Source of the DNA: Sipunculus nudus
Taxonomy: Eukaryota > Annelida > Sipuncula > Golfingiida > Sipunculidae
Length of the DNA stretch: 64,000 nucleotides
Assembly: GCA_026874595.1 (NCBI GenBank)
Contig: CM049309.1
Location: forward strand, 9,139,076-9,203,075
Reading direction: 5' to 3'
A model generated the notes under the pieces. The model did no database searches, had not been told where the DNA came from, and was given only the letters and a program-made list of their open reading frames with translations. Below, piece by piece: positions 22,500 to 36,063 of this stretch. The translations under genes were made by a program, and so were the position numbers. The first letter of the stretch is position 1. Each line of letters opens with the position of its first letter.

Positions 22500-22850
22500 T
22501 TAAGGTGCCCAATCCCCTACCTTTTGAAAAAGAATTTATGTGATTTCTGGCTTCCTATGAGTATATATTAATAATCTAAGGGTAATTTTGGTTTTGAAAA
22601 GTTCTTATGAGGCCTTTGTGAAGGATGGGTGAACCTGATTATCAATAACATGTTTGTAAACACAGCAATGTTGACGAATGGGAAAAAAGTGTAACCTATA
22701 TTGGTAGGTTGCATATGTGCGGAGGTTGAAAGGTCACTTGCAAAGCTCTGGCTCACAAAACACCATTTGCAAAGCTCTGGCTAATCTCACTGGCTGCCAG
22801 ATGCCCTTTTTGAATTTTTTTATTATTTTGGCGGGCCTCCACATATTGTA
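22500..22850 (+). mobile_element. family D (TTAA-type) MITE copy
   Basis: Starts TTAAGGTGCCCAATCCCCTA-CCTTTT. Matches the TIR TTAAAGGGACCCAATCACCTA of the copy at 35512-35908 and its interior: GAATTTATGTG, TTTCTGGCTTCCT, GTTTGTAAACACAGCAATGT, GAGGTTGAAAGGTCAC. The right end is degraded. Confidence 0.65.
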
Positions 22851-23419
22851 AACACATTTATTCATACAAGAGAGAGAATTATATTGCCGTCAGATAATCA
22901 TACAATTTGTCTGATTTGCCTCTGAGGTGAATAAAGCTTTATTGCATTTTAAAAAAAATATATATATCTTAAATAACAGGTGGACTGGGGTATTAGGATG
23001 GGGGTATAATAGAATTAAAATTTCAGTGCAGATCAAATGGTTATAAAATATGACTATGTAACATTCTGTTCAAGTATAAACTGAAATACAGTGGCTTAGT
23101 TTACAGAAAAGGCAATTCTCAGGAGACCCGAGCACTCACAGATGTTTTTCTGCTCTAAATTATGCAAAACTCAAACAGAGGCTGCATTAATCATTACACA
23201 CTGTCCTGAGCTGGAATATGATGTGACTTTTAATTGGCCCACCTACTGAAACAAACCAGCTTGTGTTTACCCAGGTTAAAAAATGAACGGGTGAGTCAGT
23301 GCTCTTCTTGTTTAACTGACGGGAATTGATCAATAGGGATATGCTGTATTTGGTAAACTGTTTGATTGATAATTCTGCAGGATATGTGTTATTAGCAACC
23401 ACTGTAAATTACTTATACT

Positions 23420-23424
<5 letters not shown>

Positions 23425-23492
<68 letters not shown>

Positions 23493-23575
23493 CATATATA
23501 TATATATATATATATATTTACATATATATATATTTACATATATATATATATATATATATTTACATATATGATGTA
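23425..23575. repeat. (TA)n microsatellite with TTTACA interruptions
   Basis: Nearly pure TA run of about 150 bp interrupted by three TTTACA motifs. Confidence 0.95.
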
Positions 23576-23929
23576 TATTAATGCTGCAACATTAATGGAG
23601 TGAATATTAATTATTATGCTGCCCACCCAGGTAGTCAGCCTGATTCATGGAAGGAACTTAAAGGGGCCTATTCTGTTATCTTATGTTTATTAACTTACAA
23701 AAATCTCTTATAACTTTTATAAAATTAGGCCAGAAATAACCTGTCCCAATGAATACAGGCTGTTCTTTTGATATATTTATTAATGTATTTTACCCAATTT
23801 TAAGGGTGTTTTACCCAAGGTATTGCCAAGTTTATTACCCAAGCTTCTTTCCATGTTATTTGCACTTATCAATCAGGTTTTACCCAGGTACTAGGCAAAC
23901 CCTGTTCTTGTTGGTCTGCTTCTTGGCCT

Positions 23930-24060
23930 TGTGCCAGAACTGGTGTAATCAGACCAATGAGAGCAGTTGTCACATGTTTAAAATTTGGAGCTGGATGCAC
24001 AATGTGCTACCATCCTCTAATTGGTTTGATTCCAATTCCTTGCTCTATGCCAGCTCTGGT
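23930..24060. mobile_element. family F inverted-repeat element, copy 1
   Basis: The left arm GTGCCAGAACTGGTGTAATC-AGACCAATGAGAG pairs with the right arm CTCTAATTGGTTTGATTCC-AATTCCTTGCTCTATGCCAGC. Related copies lie at 55230-55455. It is a foldback-type MITE. Confidence 0.65.
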
Positions 24061-24608
24061 GGGGGAACCCAGATAATCCTTCTATAGTTTTATAGAGAAA
24101 TTTAAGGTCTCTTTAGCCTTTTTTATGCTACATTATATATGTGTGGGTGTATGAAAATGCATTTCATCACACTCATGTTGCATCATAAAGCATTTAGCAT
24201 TTCATATATGTGTATGCTGTTAATATGTATATGTATTATGGAGAGAGATGCAGCTAGAAAATGGACACCTCAGATTCCATTTATACATATGTGTATGCAG
24301 TATGTATGAAGCAGCATTAGGCCTTTTGTTAAGAACTAAATGAGTAGAAAAGTCATCTGCCAGAGGAATACACTATCATTAATACCAAAGTGTGGAATTC
24401 TCCATCTGTTATCATGCATATGTACTTTCAATTGCTACAGTGCATATGCAATCGAAACATGCTGCATATGTACTGCATATGCACATTTGGAATCACTTCA
24501 GTTCGGAACTGCATATGCATATGTAACTCATACATACTGTAAATGTATATAAGGAATGGCACCTTAATGAAAAATAAAAATATAAATATAAATACTCCTC
24601 TCCCTTAC

Positions 24609-24698
24609 CCTTTATGACTTCACCTTTACCCAAAGTAAATTTGAATGTTTGACCTCGATCTCGAGAAGAATCAAATATTGTGCCATCTGGGAGTTTTC
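24609..24698 (-). CDS. FKBP1A: FKBP12-type peptidyl-prolyl isomerase, exon 3
   Basis: 90-bp exon between the acceptor TTCTTTCAG and donor GTAAGG, phase 1 in and phase 1 out. It encodes [19 protein letters not shown] and [12 protein letters not shown]. This matches human MLEDGKKFDSSRDRNKPF / KFMLGKQEVIRG. Pocket residues F36, D37, R42, F46, E54, V55 and I56 (human numbering) are all present, so the enzyme should be catalytically competent and able to bind FK506-like ligands; that last point is inference from conservation. Confidence 0.96.
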
Positions 24699-25805
24699 CT
24701 GAAAGAACAAAAATAAAATTGTTAAATATCATTATCCAATGAAAACACAGGAAATCCTACGCTACAGCTCATAATTTAAAATTTTAAAATCAAAATCAAA
24801 TGAAATTATTGTGAATATAAACCTTCATGAAACAGTTGTCAGATCTACAGTAGTGATGTGGGAGTCAAGTCCAGTACATTGATTGTAAATGGTTTGTTGT
24901 TTTTAATATAAAAATAAGATTTAGACGAAATGATATGACGAGATAACCTTACTGGCAGGATAAAGATTAGCTAGCAGTAGTATATTGGAACCTTGAAAAG
25001 CTTTATAGTACTAGTATATTTATTGAAAAAAATGGTGTATCTTGTATATCCATAACCTCCAATACCTGAACAAATTTTATATCCCCCAAACTGTTCAGAT
25101 ATTCGAGGCTCTACTGTAATACATGAAATTTCTGAGTACTAAGTTTTTCCTGTAGAGCTAAAAATCAAAAGGGCATCACAAGAGTTTTTCATATGCCTAT
25201 CATAAAATATCAAAGTCTGACAGCCTATGACCTCGTAAAATATGCAAAGACTTTGCAGCTTATTTAACTCAGGTGAAATATTTTTGGTTGTGCACATTCA
25301 TTCATGGTAGTTTTATAAATCCATAAATTCCTAGAAAGTTGTCACTGTGACATCAAAACAATGGACAGTTACACAGTTGGATAAAACCAATACCATAATA
25401 TTACAAGTCTAAAAGACAGGCATATAAAAACATAAAAATTTAAAAGACATCAGAGTTATTCTAAACTTTTTGTAATAAGCACTGGCATTTACATTGTAGC
25501 CACAAATCCAGTGAACATCTCCCATGTCCAACAGACCAACATACTGACCAAAAGCCAGGACAATTTAATCTATTAATAGTTTACATAAATGAAAGATATT
25601 TTATAATAAGCGGAGGAAAATATTATCCTGATTCTATCTGGATTTATGTCAACACTAAAATTTAATTATATATCTTTCTTAAATTCATAATAAATGATTA
25701 AAGAAAAGTTTCTGAACATCCACAGCCACAATTTGAGTCAACAATCACAGGTGAAAACATTACCCTCCTTGATAAACATACAGTAGAGCCTGTATAATGG
25801 AACCA

Positions 25806-26333
25806 ACGACAGGCATCCTAGCTCTGCCCATAGCTGCGCTTCAAGTGCTGTTTATAAACTTTAGATTTTAATTGCTCCCTCTGCATTCTCACATCATCGA
25901 CCGATTCGATTCTGACAGTATGACTGTGTTAGGGTTGCCAAGTGTCTGGTGTCTGCAGAACTGAAACCAGCCAGCGAGGTGTGCACACAGCCTTTGTTGT
26001 TATGTTTTGTTAGAATTACAGCTCACCGGCCGGGCATCGTATGTGCCCTTGCAAGGCCCTAAGCAAACCACGTCTGCAGCAATTCTCTCTGAGCCTGTGG
26101 CCTGTTTAGATGGTTACCGGGGCTATGAGCAGTCACTCAAAATGAAATGAACATGATTGGCTCCGTGTTTTCCTCGCTTGGCTGTGTCTTCCAGCACGAG
26201 GTCTCATCTGATTGGACAAAAATACAGTGCTCCCCTCTGGTGTAGCAATTCAGGATACGAGGTCATAACAAACAGCGCTTACCATATAGGAAGTAGGCCT
26301 ATAGTTAAAGCGCTGTGTAAAGAGCGTACTGCC
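25806..26333 (+). repeat. 530-bp repeat, partner of an inverted copy at 47888-48432
   Basis: The reverse complement matches 47888-48432 across its length: AGGCATCCTAGCTCTGCCCA / GGGCGGAGCCAGGATGCCT, GCTGGTTTCAGTTCTGCAGA, CTCAGAGAGAATTG, CCAATCA, CAATTCAGGATACGAGGTCA, CGCTTACCATATAGG, TAAAGCGCTGTGTAAAGAGC. It is GC-richer than its surroundings. Confidence 0.85.
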
Positions 26334-29275
26334 AGACTGTAACTATGTCATGTTATCATATGCTGAGAAGTGTAACTCTTGTTAAAAATAAGATACATCA
26401 ATCAGTCACGGAACCTTAATTTGAATTTTGATCAATTAATACAAGTTATATAAAGACCATGACTACCAAGGAGTCGCAGGAAAAATTCTGCGCTCCGTGA
26501 ATATTTCGCGAGTCATCAAGGCAAAGGTTCAAAGGGTCTGGCAAATCTGTGAATATTCATAAGCCTAAATTTGTGAATATTCATAAGCCTAAGGGAATTC
26601 CTATTTAAATTAGAACATGTGACCAACATACCCAATAGTGACTAAGAAGGTATAAATTGTTGAAAATTGGCATGGAATATATGTATGCCATTTAACCGCT
26701 GGATAAAAGTTGCAATTGTCTTTCTATCTGGTATGAAATGTAGAATAACAAAGGACACAGGAAAATGCGGAATGATTTAAAAGTGATTTTTGGAGAAGAA
26801 TGGCCTGAATACATGTAAATAGATCACAGAAAAAACCTCTTCAGGGGAATAAAGATCAAAGATACACTTCAGTTGATGTTTATTCATTAAGGGTTCAATT
26901 AAGGTCGGTCTAGCATATGCCAATCACAGTCCCCACTCTGGCCCGGCACCCGTGCTAACTAACAGCTCTCGAGACTACGCTTGGCCACGCCGGCGGAGCA
27001 TCAAAGAGTTCCCCGTTTAGGCATGTACATTTGTCAGTTTGGTCTAAAAAAATGACTGTAATTTAATAGCCAGGTGGTCACATTACACAGTTTCATTACA
27101 CTTAACATAACTGTATATTTCAAGGGACTGATATCCAGTACCTGTATTAGTCAATTGTCCCCATTTTACAGGTGGTCGAGTGGTCAGGTTTGACTATATA
27201 TGAAATTATCAAACACCTTCATGAATCTTAAAAATATAGGTATATCCATTATTTGAGATACTAATTTTACACTATAAAATATTTAGTATGATTATAGAAC
27301 CCTAAAATCTATTATTTGGAAAATAAATATTAAAGTATTTAGAATGATTTTAGATCTCTTAAAAATCTTTCTGACTAGTGGGACAGTAGATTCGTATTTT
27401 AACCTGTGTGTCTGTGATCTGATATACAAACAACGATTGATCAGAGTGAAGCCACTTTGCAGTGGTGTAGTTTTACAAGTCGAGGGCCTCCTTATCATAC
27501 TGCCTGTCTTCCGTTATAACAACTCTTTGTTACATTCAACACCAGACAAACATGGCTTTTTTTTACCTTTGTGTCTCAAGTGCGTGCTTGAACAGTAAAC
27601 ATTGACTCGGCCGAAACGATTCAATTGTGTGCAGCTGTACTGTTTACATGCACAACACCTTTGATGTTTAACAGGCATCATAGCTGACAAAACCAATGAC
27701 AGTAATTTTATTTTGGAACAATATAAATACTTAAATACAATATAAATACAAAATATATAAATACAAAACTGGATTTTAACTCTGCATTCAGAGCAAATAG
27801 CTACATATTTAATGTGTGATTATAGTTGCATGTGACTTACTGATAAAAACTACATTCCCAATTAAACCTTGCATTCTGTCTTTGTTTGACTCTATGTAGG
27901 TGTATATATATTAATCTAGTGAAAACTTCTTTTTGTTGAATTATTGCATACATTTAATGATTCTCAAAGGAATGAATTCCTGGTCGTATTTCAAACAGTA
28001 TGGACAGTGTCTGTGCAAAGGCCTTGAACACACAATCTAACCTTGTCTCAGTTACTTACAGATAATCATAACGTATGGTTTCATTTTTAGATGAGCGACC
28101 TCAATTTTTTTTTTCTCCCGACATATTCCCAGGTATATCTAGGAACAAATACATATTTCAAATAGCAATACTTCCACAACAGGAAACCAGATGCATTATG
28201 GGGGATATCCTCAGCATAAACACACCAAATGCCAGATATGTTTTATGACTACTATACTGTAATCGTCCAAACATTCCCTGCACTGCTAGGGATGCCGTTA
28301 CCCAAATTACCGAAAGATGGCATAATAAACCAACAACAGACTAACAATACCCTGAATCTAAGTTACTAAATATGATAGTCCCCTTGTTTAGCTAAATAAA
28401 AAACACTAAATCTCTAAAAGACAGCAGTTGGTACAAATCTAGGTTAAGGAATTACATTTTAGTCGAGAGTGTATTACAAAAACCAATGAACCTAAACAAT
28501 GACAGGCAGAGAGCAATGACCTCGCTTTATCAGGCAAGCTTTGCTCTTATATTCAAGGTCAAGCCGAGCTAGACATATAAAAACTTCTGGTGAAGATGTG
28601 TTTCCTCACCACCAGATGGCACTACAGGTCAACCTAAATGCATTACTAATGCTAAGTTATTTTGTGTTTTTGCAAACATTAAATTATCCCGAAACATGCA
28701 CCAGTTCAAGGAAAAACAAGGGAAACTACCGATTGTTAAATTTGTCAGTGGTATATAATCAACACTAACAAATGAATATACATATATAGGTACACATATA
28801 TGCACATGAATGCATGTGTATGTACAGGGCTCTGAGCATTTTGGTTTTTAAAAACGGAATTCCCTCATTTTCCCTGAATAAATCTGCAACATTCAACCTC
28901 TATGGGGAGTAATACATAAAAAGCCAGACAGCCAAACATCCACAAGACGAACTGATTAGACATCAGACAACATATAACAAGCTAATCACTTTCAAGGCCA
29001 ATCCAGTTCACTGAATTTTTTTCCTGATCTGAAGCATTTTACTAAATTCTCTGACCTTTCCCTGGAAAAAGGGATTTCCCAGAATTCCATGCTGCCTAAG
29101 AACCCTGGGATAGCTAAGAATCCTGGGATAGTACCTGTCATCCAGGCTACATATCCCAGTAGCACGGGGCCTGTTTCAGGGGACACGGTCACATGACCCC
29201 CTTTACTTATTAGGTGTGGGGGGAAACATACCTTTTGCCCCCTCATTTTTTAAGGTGGAAAATGTCTCATTTTGA

Positions 29276-29702
29276 ATGGTGTCCATTCACCTACCTTTTG
29301 AAACAGAATTTATGTGTTTTCTGGCTTCCTCTGTGTATATATTAATGATCTAAGGGTAATTTTGGTTGTTAAAAGTTATTACAAGTTCTTCATAAGGGAG
29401 TATAAACTTGTTTATCAACAACATGTTAAACAGCAATGTTGACAAACGGGGGAAAAAAATAACCTAATGTGGTAGATTGCATAGATGCAGAGGTAGAAAG
29501 GTCACATGTTGCTAAATGCCATTTGCAAAGCTCTGACTTATTTGACTTATGCTGACTTTGTTTTATTTTGGTGGGCCCCCACATATTATTCACATGTTGA
29601 TATAAACAAAACAAGCAGCCTGTGTGCAGTGATATCCACATTTTCTGGCTTATTTAAATTATGAAAGCTCCAAGAGGTTACTTTTAGTTTATAAAGGTCA
29701 CA
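29276..29702 (+). mobile_element. family D (TTAA-type) MITE copy
   Basis: Contains GTGTCCATTCACCTACC at its start, then ATTTATGTG, TTTCTGGCTTCCT, CAACAACATGTT, GTTGACAAAC, AGGTCACATGTTGC, CTGTGTGCAGTGATATCCAC and AGTTTATAAAGGTCA. It is the nearly full-length counterpart of 35512-35908 in the opposite orientation; the right TIR is lost. Confidence 0.7.
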
Positions 29703-29891
29703 TGAACAGTTGAACATACAGAATATACAGGTTTTATATATACTGGGATAGGCAAAAGCCTGCTGATCTGAACATATATAACACATCTGACCCATAAAGC
29801 AACTTGGCTACCTTGTTTTGTATAATTTCACATTTACATAATAAACTCAAGCAGATTTCATATAGATTCATGAATAATTCATGAGACAAGA

Positions 29892-32547
29892 ACAAGGGAC
29901 CTATGGGTCACGGCGCTCAGCTGTTATATATGATTAAAAAATATGATTTAGGAATGAGGCATATGCTAGTTTGGTGTGGTAATAAATATAAGCTTTATTA
30001 TGAGTTGTTGGTGTTTAGCTTATGTATGATTATGATATTATCTTTGGAGACAGGGAAGAGGATTGATTTCATTTATTTTATTAACAAATGGAGTACTATT
30101 GTCACACAGATTTTGACTTGGCCATATAACTTATAAGCAGAACATATGATATAAGAGTTTAACTATTTATTAAAAAAAATTACAAATATTGTCCCAAATA
30201 TAATTTTTATTAAAAATAATAAGAGAATCTTATGATTTTTTAAAATGAAATATAACTGAAATGATTATTAAAATAATATTAAAGAATATATTCATGAATG
30301 CATTCATGAATACATTTTGAAAGTATTTGCACTGGTATTCATATACTTTCATTTTTACCTGAATTCCAATTCTTTATGCAAGACATTTGATAATGGAGTA
30401 CATATTCATATTCGTATTTAAATACAATTGCAAAGTTTTCCCACCATTACTGGCATTTATTCAGTTTTCACCAAACAATTATGTTGAGAATCCAGAATAT
30501 ACAAAATTCACACATTTAAATTATGATCAAAAGTACCTGGTTTTATGGCTTTTATTTATATTTAAAAAAAAAAATGTAATATATTCATTTTGGACTAATT
30601 TCACATCAATGTACACACTAGACACAGTAGGAATCTAGATAATAATATCAACTGCATCTTTGTCCATCATTAATTTCCTTCATATGATCCCTAATGATTA
30701 GTAATGAATAATATGATTTACTTTTTTATCATTAAAATTGAACTGAAAAATATCATAGGTGACTGCATGGTGTTATTTGGAGTACGTGACATTCTATCCA
30801 TCGATACAAGATTCTTTTATCATCAGTAACTGCAAGTTGATTTCCTGTTATTATAAACTAACAAATTCTTTTTTATTTTTCTTTAATTTGTTATTAAAAA
30901 ACAATAAAAATTTATTAATTTATTGTTAATTGTAATGTTGTTGGTTAAAACTACTAGATGAGTTGGGTTGGACACCTGGATCAACTGTGGCTGGCCATAA
31001 GCTGCCTACCTGCAACAGTGTATGGCTCGCCTCAAGCATGCATAATTTGCTGAAAGTTCAACAAGGTCAACATACAGGTGACTCAAGAGGGGCTGGAGAG
31101 AGTTAAGGTCTGACATGGTCTCATAAAAACATTAATAAAAGCTACAATTTTTGGCCAATTTCTTTCAGCTTTCTAAACTAAAAAGCTGAAATCCTTGTGT
31201 GCATGTGATGGAAATTTTATCAACCGTGCTCACAGGAAACAAATGTGCCATGGTCAAAGTTGGGCAAAATTTAAGGTACTAATTTTATATTTATACTAAT
31301 AACATATAAAATTTGAAAAATTCAGGACTAATTTGGGGTATTCAATTGAATCTTGATTAAATAATGTTACATCCCTGGCAAAAAAACTCTAGCTTCAGCA
31401 ATCCCCTTGTTAAGGAAGTAAATATATTTCTTGATTTTTTACATAGTGCATTATGTTTGGGCCCATAACTTTAAACAATTACGCAATACTGACATCATTT
31501 CTGGCATATGCATAGAGAATGTATAGAAAAATATGTATATTATATATGATTAAAGTCACATCAGTGGTTTTGATATAAGGCAGTCCTGAAGTGTAACAAT
31601 GGGTTTTTAATGGAAAAATGAAGTTTTTCATTAATATCTCGAAGGTATTAAGTCCTGGTGACCAAATTCTTGGCATGGTAGGGAATTTTGGAGACATCTA
31701 ATTGTATGCCAAATTTTAGGAACTGAGAGCTGAAGCTGGGGAGCTGAGCTCTTGCAAACTGCATAACACTAGCTTGATGTAAACAATTTGTTACATGGTG
31801 CTTGAAAACTTGAATAAAATCTACAGTTTTTGATCAACTGGTTTCAAATTTTTGGTGTTAACAGACAAAATGCTAACAAAAACATGCTGCGAAAATTAAT
31901 TCCACAGTACTTACAGGAAAAAAACGTGCCATGGTCAAAGTTGGGCAAAATTTAAGGTACCCATTTTTAATTTTTGTGAATATTTTAAAAAATTTAAAAG
32001 ATTTTGATCTAATTTTGGGTATAAAATTTAATTTTGATAAATTAAAGTTATATTACTGGAAAAAAGTCCATAGCTTTAACAAGTTTTGTGTTAAGTGATC
32101 AAATATCTTTCCTGATTTTTTACAAAATGCATTATGTTTGGGCCAATAATTTTTTTAAATTATATAATACAGACATAATTTCTGGCATGTACATAGGAAC
32201 TATATAGAAGAATATTTATGGTAAATATGAGGGAAAACAGATGAGTGGTTTTGATATTAGGCAGTCCTGAAGTGTGAAAATAGGTTTTTAATAAAAAATT
32301 GAGGTTTTTCCTTAATTTCTCAAAGGAACGAAGTCGCAAAGACCCAGTTTTCGGCTTGGTAGGAGATCTTGGGGACATCTAACATTATGCTGAATTTTGG
32401 ATTCCTAGGTCTTACGGTTTCAAAACGTGCCACATCTACGGACGGACGGACGGACGGACGGACGGACGGACGGACGGACAGACGGACGGACGACGGACAA
32501 TGGACCACGACTATAGCTCAGATGACTTATAGTCAGCTGAGCTAAAA
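29892..32547 (+). mobile_element. family A element, copy 1 (2.66 kb)
   Basis: Starts ACAAGGGACCTATGGGTCAC then GGCGCTCAGCTG. Ends with the hairpin AGCTCAGATGACT / TAT / AGTCAGCTGAGCT then AAAA. Just inside the 3' end is a (GGAC)n run of about 55 bp (32436-32492). It contains two tandem internal units about 680 bp apart, each with GTGCCATGGTCAAAGTTGGG (31247 and 31928). It is about 90% or more identical by eye to copy 5 along its length. Short open frames in it are not conserved as proteins. Confidence 0.85.
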
Positions 32548-35511
32548 ACTGGAATGCAAACATAAAGCAACTAGGCATATAATTATACCTTGTGCTCCAA
32601 GGTATATATAATCATATATAATTACAGGATAACATTCACAGGGAATTTGCTGATATCAGCATGTTGCAATGCACAAGTAATAGACCTGGGATACATGCAA
32701 TCCTGAGAATTGGTAAACAAATGTTCTCAAGGGATAACATTCCACATTTTTTAAAGCTTGAAGAACTCTTATGCTAAAATCTGTCAGGCTAGGAAAATGC
32801 ATGGACAAACATCAAAACCTTTTATTTTAGTAGCTCATAACCTTTTTCCAAAAATGCAGAGCTACCAGTGAATGCACAGATACCAGTAACTCTGTATTTG
32901 CATTTGAATAAGAAAACATTTGGGCCCATGAGCTCAAAGGTTAACTAAGTCCTAACATAATCCACATATTTGTTTAATCTGGGACTGGCTAAAACTGGAT
33001 TTTTGGTATAAATGGTTTGTACAAAGCAGGACCAAAGAAGTTTTTGCCCAACCAAGTACTAACTCCTTAAACTTCGTACTAAACCCTATATATGAATAGT
33101 AATGAAGCAGGTCAACAGGGTCATGGTAGGAATTCCCCTGGAAAACAACAATGAAGAGCCCTTTTTAATTTTATTAAGAAAACTCAGCCAGCCCAGATTA
33201 ATATTTTGATCTTGGCTGGTCATCTTAAAATCCTATGGTGGACTGATTTTAAACTGGGTAAGCACAGATCAGAATCCTTATCTACTGCCAGGCTGGCTTG
33301 ACTTCTTGTTATGTTGTTTTATTTTTATGACATTTTATCTGTATAGCCAATAAGTGCATGTCAAAATGACTTTGATATTGCACAAGAAAATGACCTTGTC
33401 CCTCTGTTATATACTTCTGGCAAGCAAAATTACTTCATGAACTGTAAGGCAAATGGCTTAAGATGTGTTATATTTTTGAATTTCATTACTAACAAGTTCA
33501 AAGATTAATGGCAATTTTGTATTCAGTTAACATGTGCATGAGTGGACTCACCATTAGATCAATGTTTTGAAGTATTGATCAAGGCAGATTTCTGCACCTA
33601 ATTTTGTTTTATACTATGTTAAAGGCCATTGTTCCAAACAGTCAAAAAATAAGATGAATATAATATGGTTAAGTGGTTCAAATATCCATGTTATAACGTG
33701 CATTTAAACATAATTCTAAGAGATGCTTTCATTTGTTAAAGTTCTGCTGGACTTTGAGCTAGAAGTTAAACATATTTTAAAATGTGAATATGACTTTTTT
33801 CCTAATTTAATATAAATTAAATTTTAAAATTTAATATAAAGCTCAGATGGCTCTTTTAATAGAATTGCTGTGAGGGCCAATTTCAGCTAATTACATGTAA
33901 TTGGGGTTAATAAATTATTTGAGGTTAATACATTACTTGGATTACTTTAGTACTGGCTTTGTACAGCCCATGAAATGGTTCCATTGTGCTGTATTGCCAT
34001 TATTTAAAATGATTTACAAGAAATTAAGCATTTATTCCGACTCTAAACTACCCCCCTTACAGGTCTAACTTTTTGCTTAAATCCCAGACTAAATGCAGAA
34101 CTAAACTCAGTTTATCGCTAGTCCGTTTTTGGGCATACCATCTAAAGTTGGTCTGCATATTAAACCAGGACTAAACATCAGTCTGCCAACTCTGGAGAGG
34201 CTCCAGGGCTCTGAATCACTATTCACAGGACTGTCTCAAGTGTTTGCAACAGAGAGGTGTCCTAAATAAAGAGGTCCTATTATGCAAAGGTTTTCCTATA
34301 TTCAAATATACAGTTATAATTGTAATATAATATAATACAGTTATTACTGTAACCAATGCATGTTACATTCAATTCTTTTTAATACAAACGTGAAAACTTT
34401 AAACAATGACCATCTGGTGCATTTCTCTTTTTTATTTCACTAAAACTTTGGTGTATTCAATTCAAAATCAAATCTCACATACCTTATAAATAGGAAATTG
34501 ATATTGTAACCTATGTTTCATGCCAAATTCTTGTCATATAAACTGCCATTTTTTTAAATAATCTCTTGATGCCTTTACATTATATGACTTGTAAATAAAT
34601 CTCAACTTAAAGTATTAAGGTTGAACTATAATATAATTATTTTATCAGTATCAGTATGATTTAATAGAGTTTATACTGTACGCTATACAGGTTACATAAA
34701 AGATTAGCCATATGAAACAAAATATGTAATAAGCTTGTGTGTCAGGAATAATGTGATACTAGCATGCCTTTTTACTTCCAATTGAGTGTGACTGTCTGGA
34801 GCAGTTGATTATGTGTTTTCTGTATACAGCAAGATAACAATAAATATGATCTCTGTGGTTAAGCAAATGCAACTAGAGTTGGATATATATCAAAACTGCC
34901 ATATCAGTGACATTATTGTTACACTGTTATAAATACAAATCGCTGATTCAAATATTAACCACCCATATATAATGTTGCAGAGAGGACCAAATCCCCAGCA
35001 AAGCTCAAATTGCGAGATGTATGTACTTTGGCTCATAATGTCATATGAAATTTAACAATATAACATATTTGTAGAATTCATTAATTAGAAAATCACAAAA
35101 TGAAGGTAGGATTTACCTGAGGCATATCAAGATACAGAGACCCATGAGGTACACACGTCTTGTTAATTAGAAATTAATTATTAACTGAGAAGTAGTTTCT
35201 GAAATATCACATCACATATGAAATATTAAAGTAAAATTTTAAAGATTTGAAACTGGATATAAATGAAAGCATGAAAAAATCTGTTCAGGCCAAGACATCC
35301 AGCAAGAGTTAAAAATATGTGGATCTGAGTTATGACTTTTAAGGTTCACGTTAATTTGAATATGTGCATGGTCTCACTAATAAGCTCATTTTGGCTGAAT
35401 ACTAAAGTTTTCAAGCAAACAATCCAGGCATACGGGCTTAATATCCAGCTCACCTGTTTTTTTATGATGTTACGCTTCTGTGTGCGAGTAGGCACAGTCC
35501 ATGTGTGTCTG

Positions 35512-35908
35512 TTAAAGGGACCCAATCACCTATCTGACCTTTATAAACTAAAGGTAATCCCTTGGAGTTTTTATAAGAATAGTCCAGAAAACATGGATAT
35601 CACTGCACACAGGCAACTTGTTAAAAATATTCAACATCCAAGGGGTCTAGCACAAGTCACGTTTTGCAACAAGTGACCTTTCTACCTCTGCATATACATA
35701 TGCAACCTACCACCTAAGGTTACATGTTTTTCCGCTTGTTGCTGTGTGTACAAACATGTTGTTGATAAACAAGTTCATACATCCTTCATGTAAGCCTCAT
35801 AAGAACTTTTCAAAACCAAAATTTCCCATAGATCATCAATATATACCAAGAAAAAACCTGAAATCACATAATTTTTTTTTCAAAATGCAGGTGAATGGAC
35901 ATCTTTAA
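35512..35908 (-). mobile_element. family D (TTAA-type) MITE, complete copy
   Basis: TTAA at both edges (35512-35515 and 35905-35908). The left TIR is TTAAAGGGACCCAATCACCT. The inverted right end is TTAAAGATGTCCATTCACCT. The interior matches the copy at 29276-29702 in reverse. TTAA target use and A-G-G-G ends suggest a piggyBac-like origin; this is inference. Confidence 0.75.
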
Positions 35909-35910
35909 TC

Positions 35911-36063
35911 ATAACAGGACTGCATGACCAGAGGTCCAATCTTGCAAATGTGACAAATCCCAAACATGAAGAAGAATCATAACTAAAAAATATGTTTCTT
36001 CTTCATGTTTTGGATTTGTCACGCATATGCAAGATTGGACCTCTGGTCACGTAGTCCTGTTAT
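35911..36063. mobile_element. foldback MITE, arms about 68 bp
   Basis: The left arm starts ATAACAGGACTGCATGACCA and runs to AACATGAAGAAG. The right arm is its inverse from CTTCTTCATGTTTTGGATT to GTAGTCCTGTTAT, with few mismatches and a loop of about 15-20 nt. It can form a long hairpin and directly abuts the family D copy. Confidence 0.85.

Larger units (their letters stand above)
21700..24608 (-). other. FKBP12 intron between exon 3 and the microexon
   Basis: 2.9-kb U2-type intron (GTAAGG...TTTCAG). It contains dispersed repeat G1 with an inserted MITE, a family D copy, a (TA)n block and an inverted-repeat element. There is no coding content. Confidence 0.85.

Noticed and set aside
23326-23571. 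81-codon frame ending in IYIYIY
   Set aside because: It is translation of the TA microsatellite.
29903-30136. 77-codon frame also present at 58881-59111
   Set aside because: It lies at the 5' end of the sister family A copies. Many of the differences change amino acids, so there is no sign of protein-level selection.
31479-31697. Similar 65-80 codon minus-strand frames (MSPxSPTxPKxGS...) in family A copies at 31479, 32160, 37626, 50197 and 61121
   Set aside because: They coincide with the shared internal repeat unit. Differences are spread over all codon positions as expected of decaying repeat DNA, and starts and ends vary.
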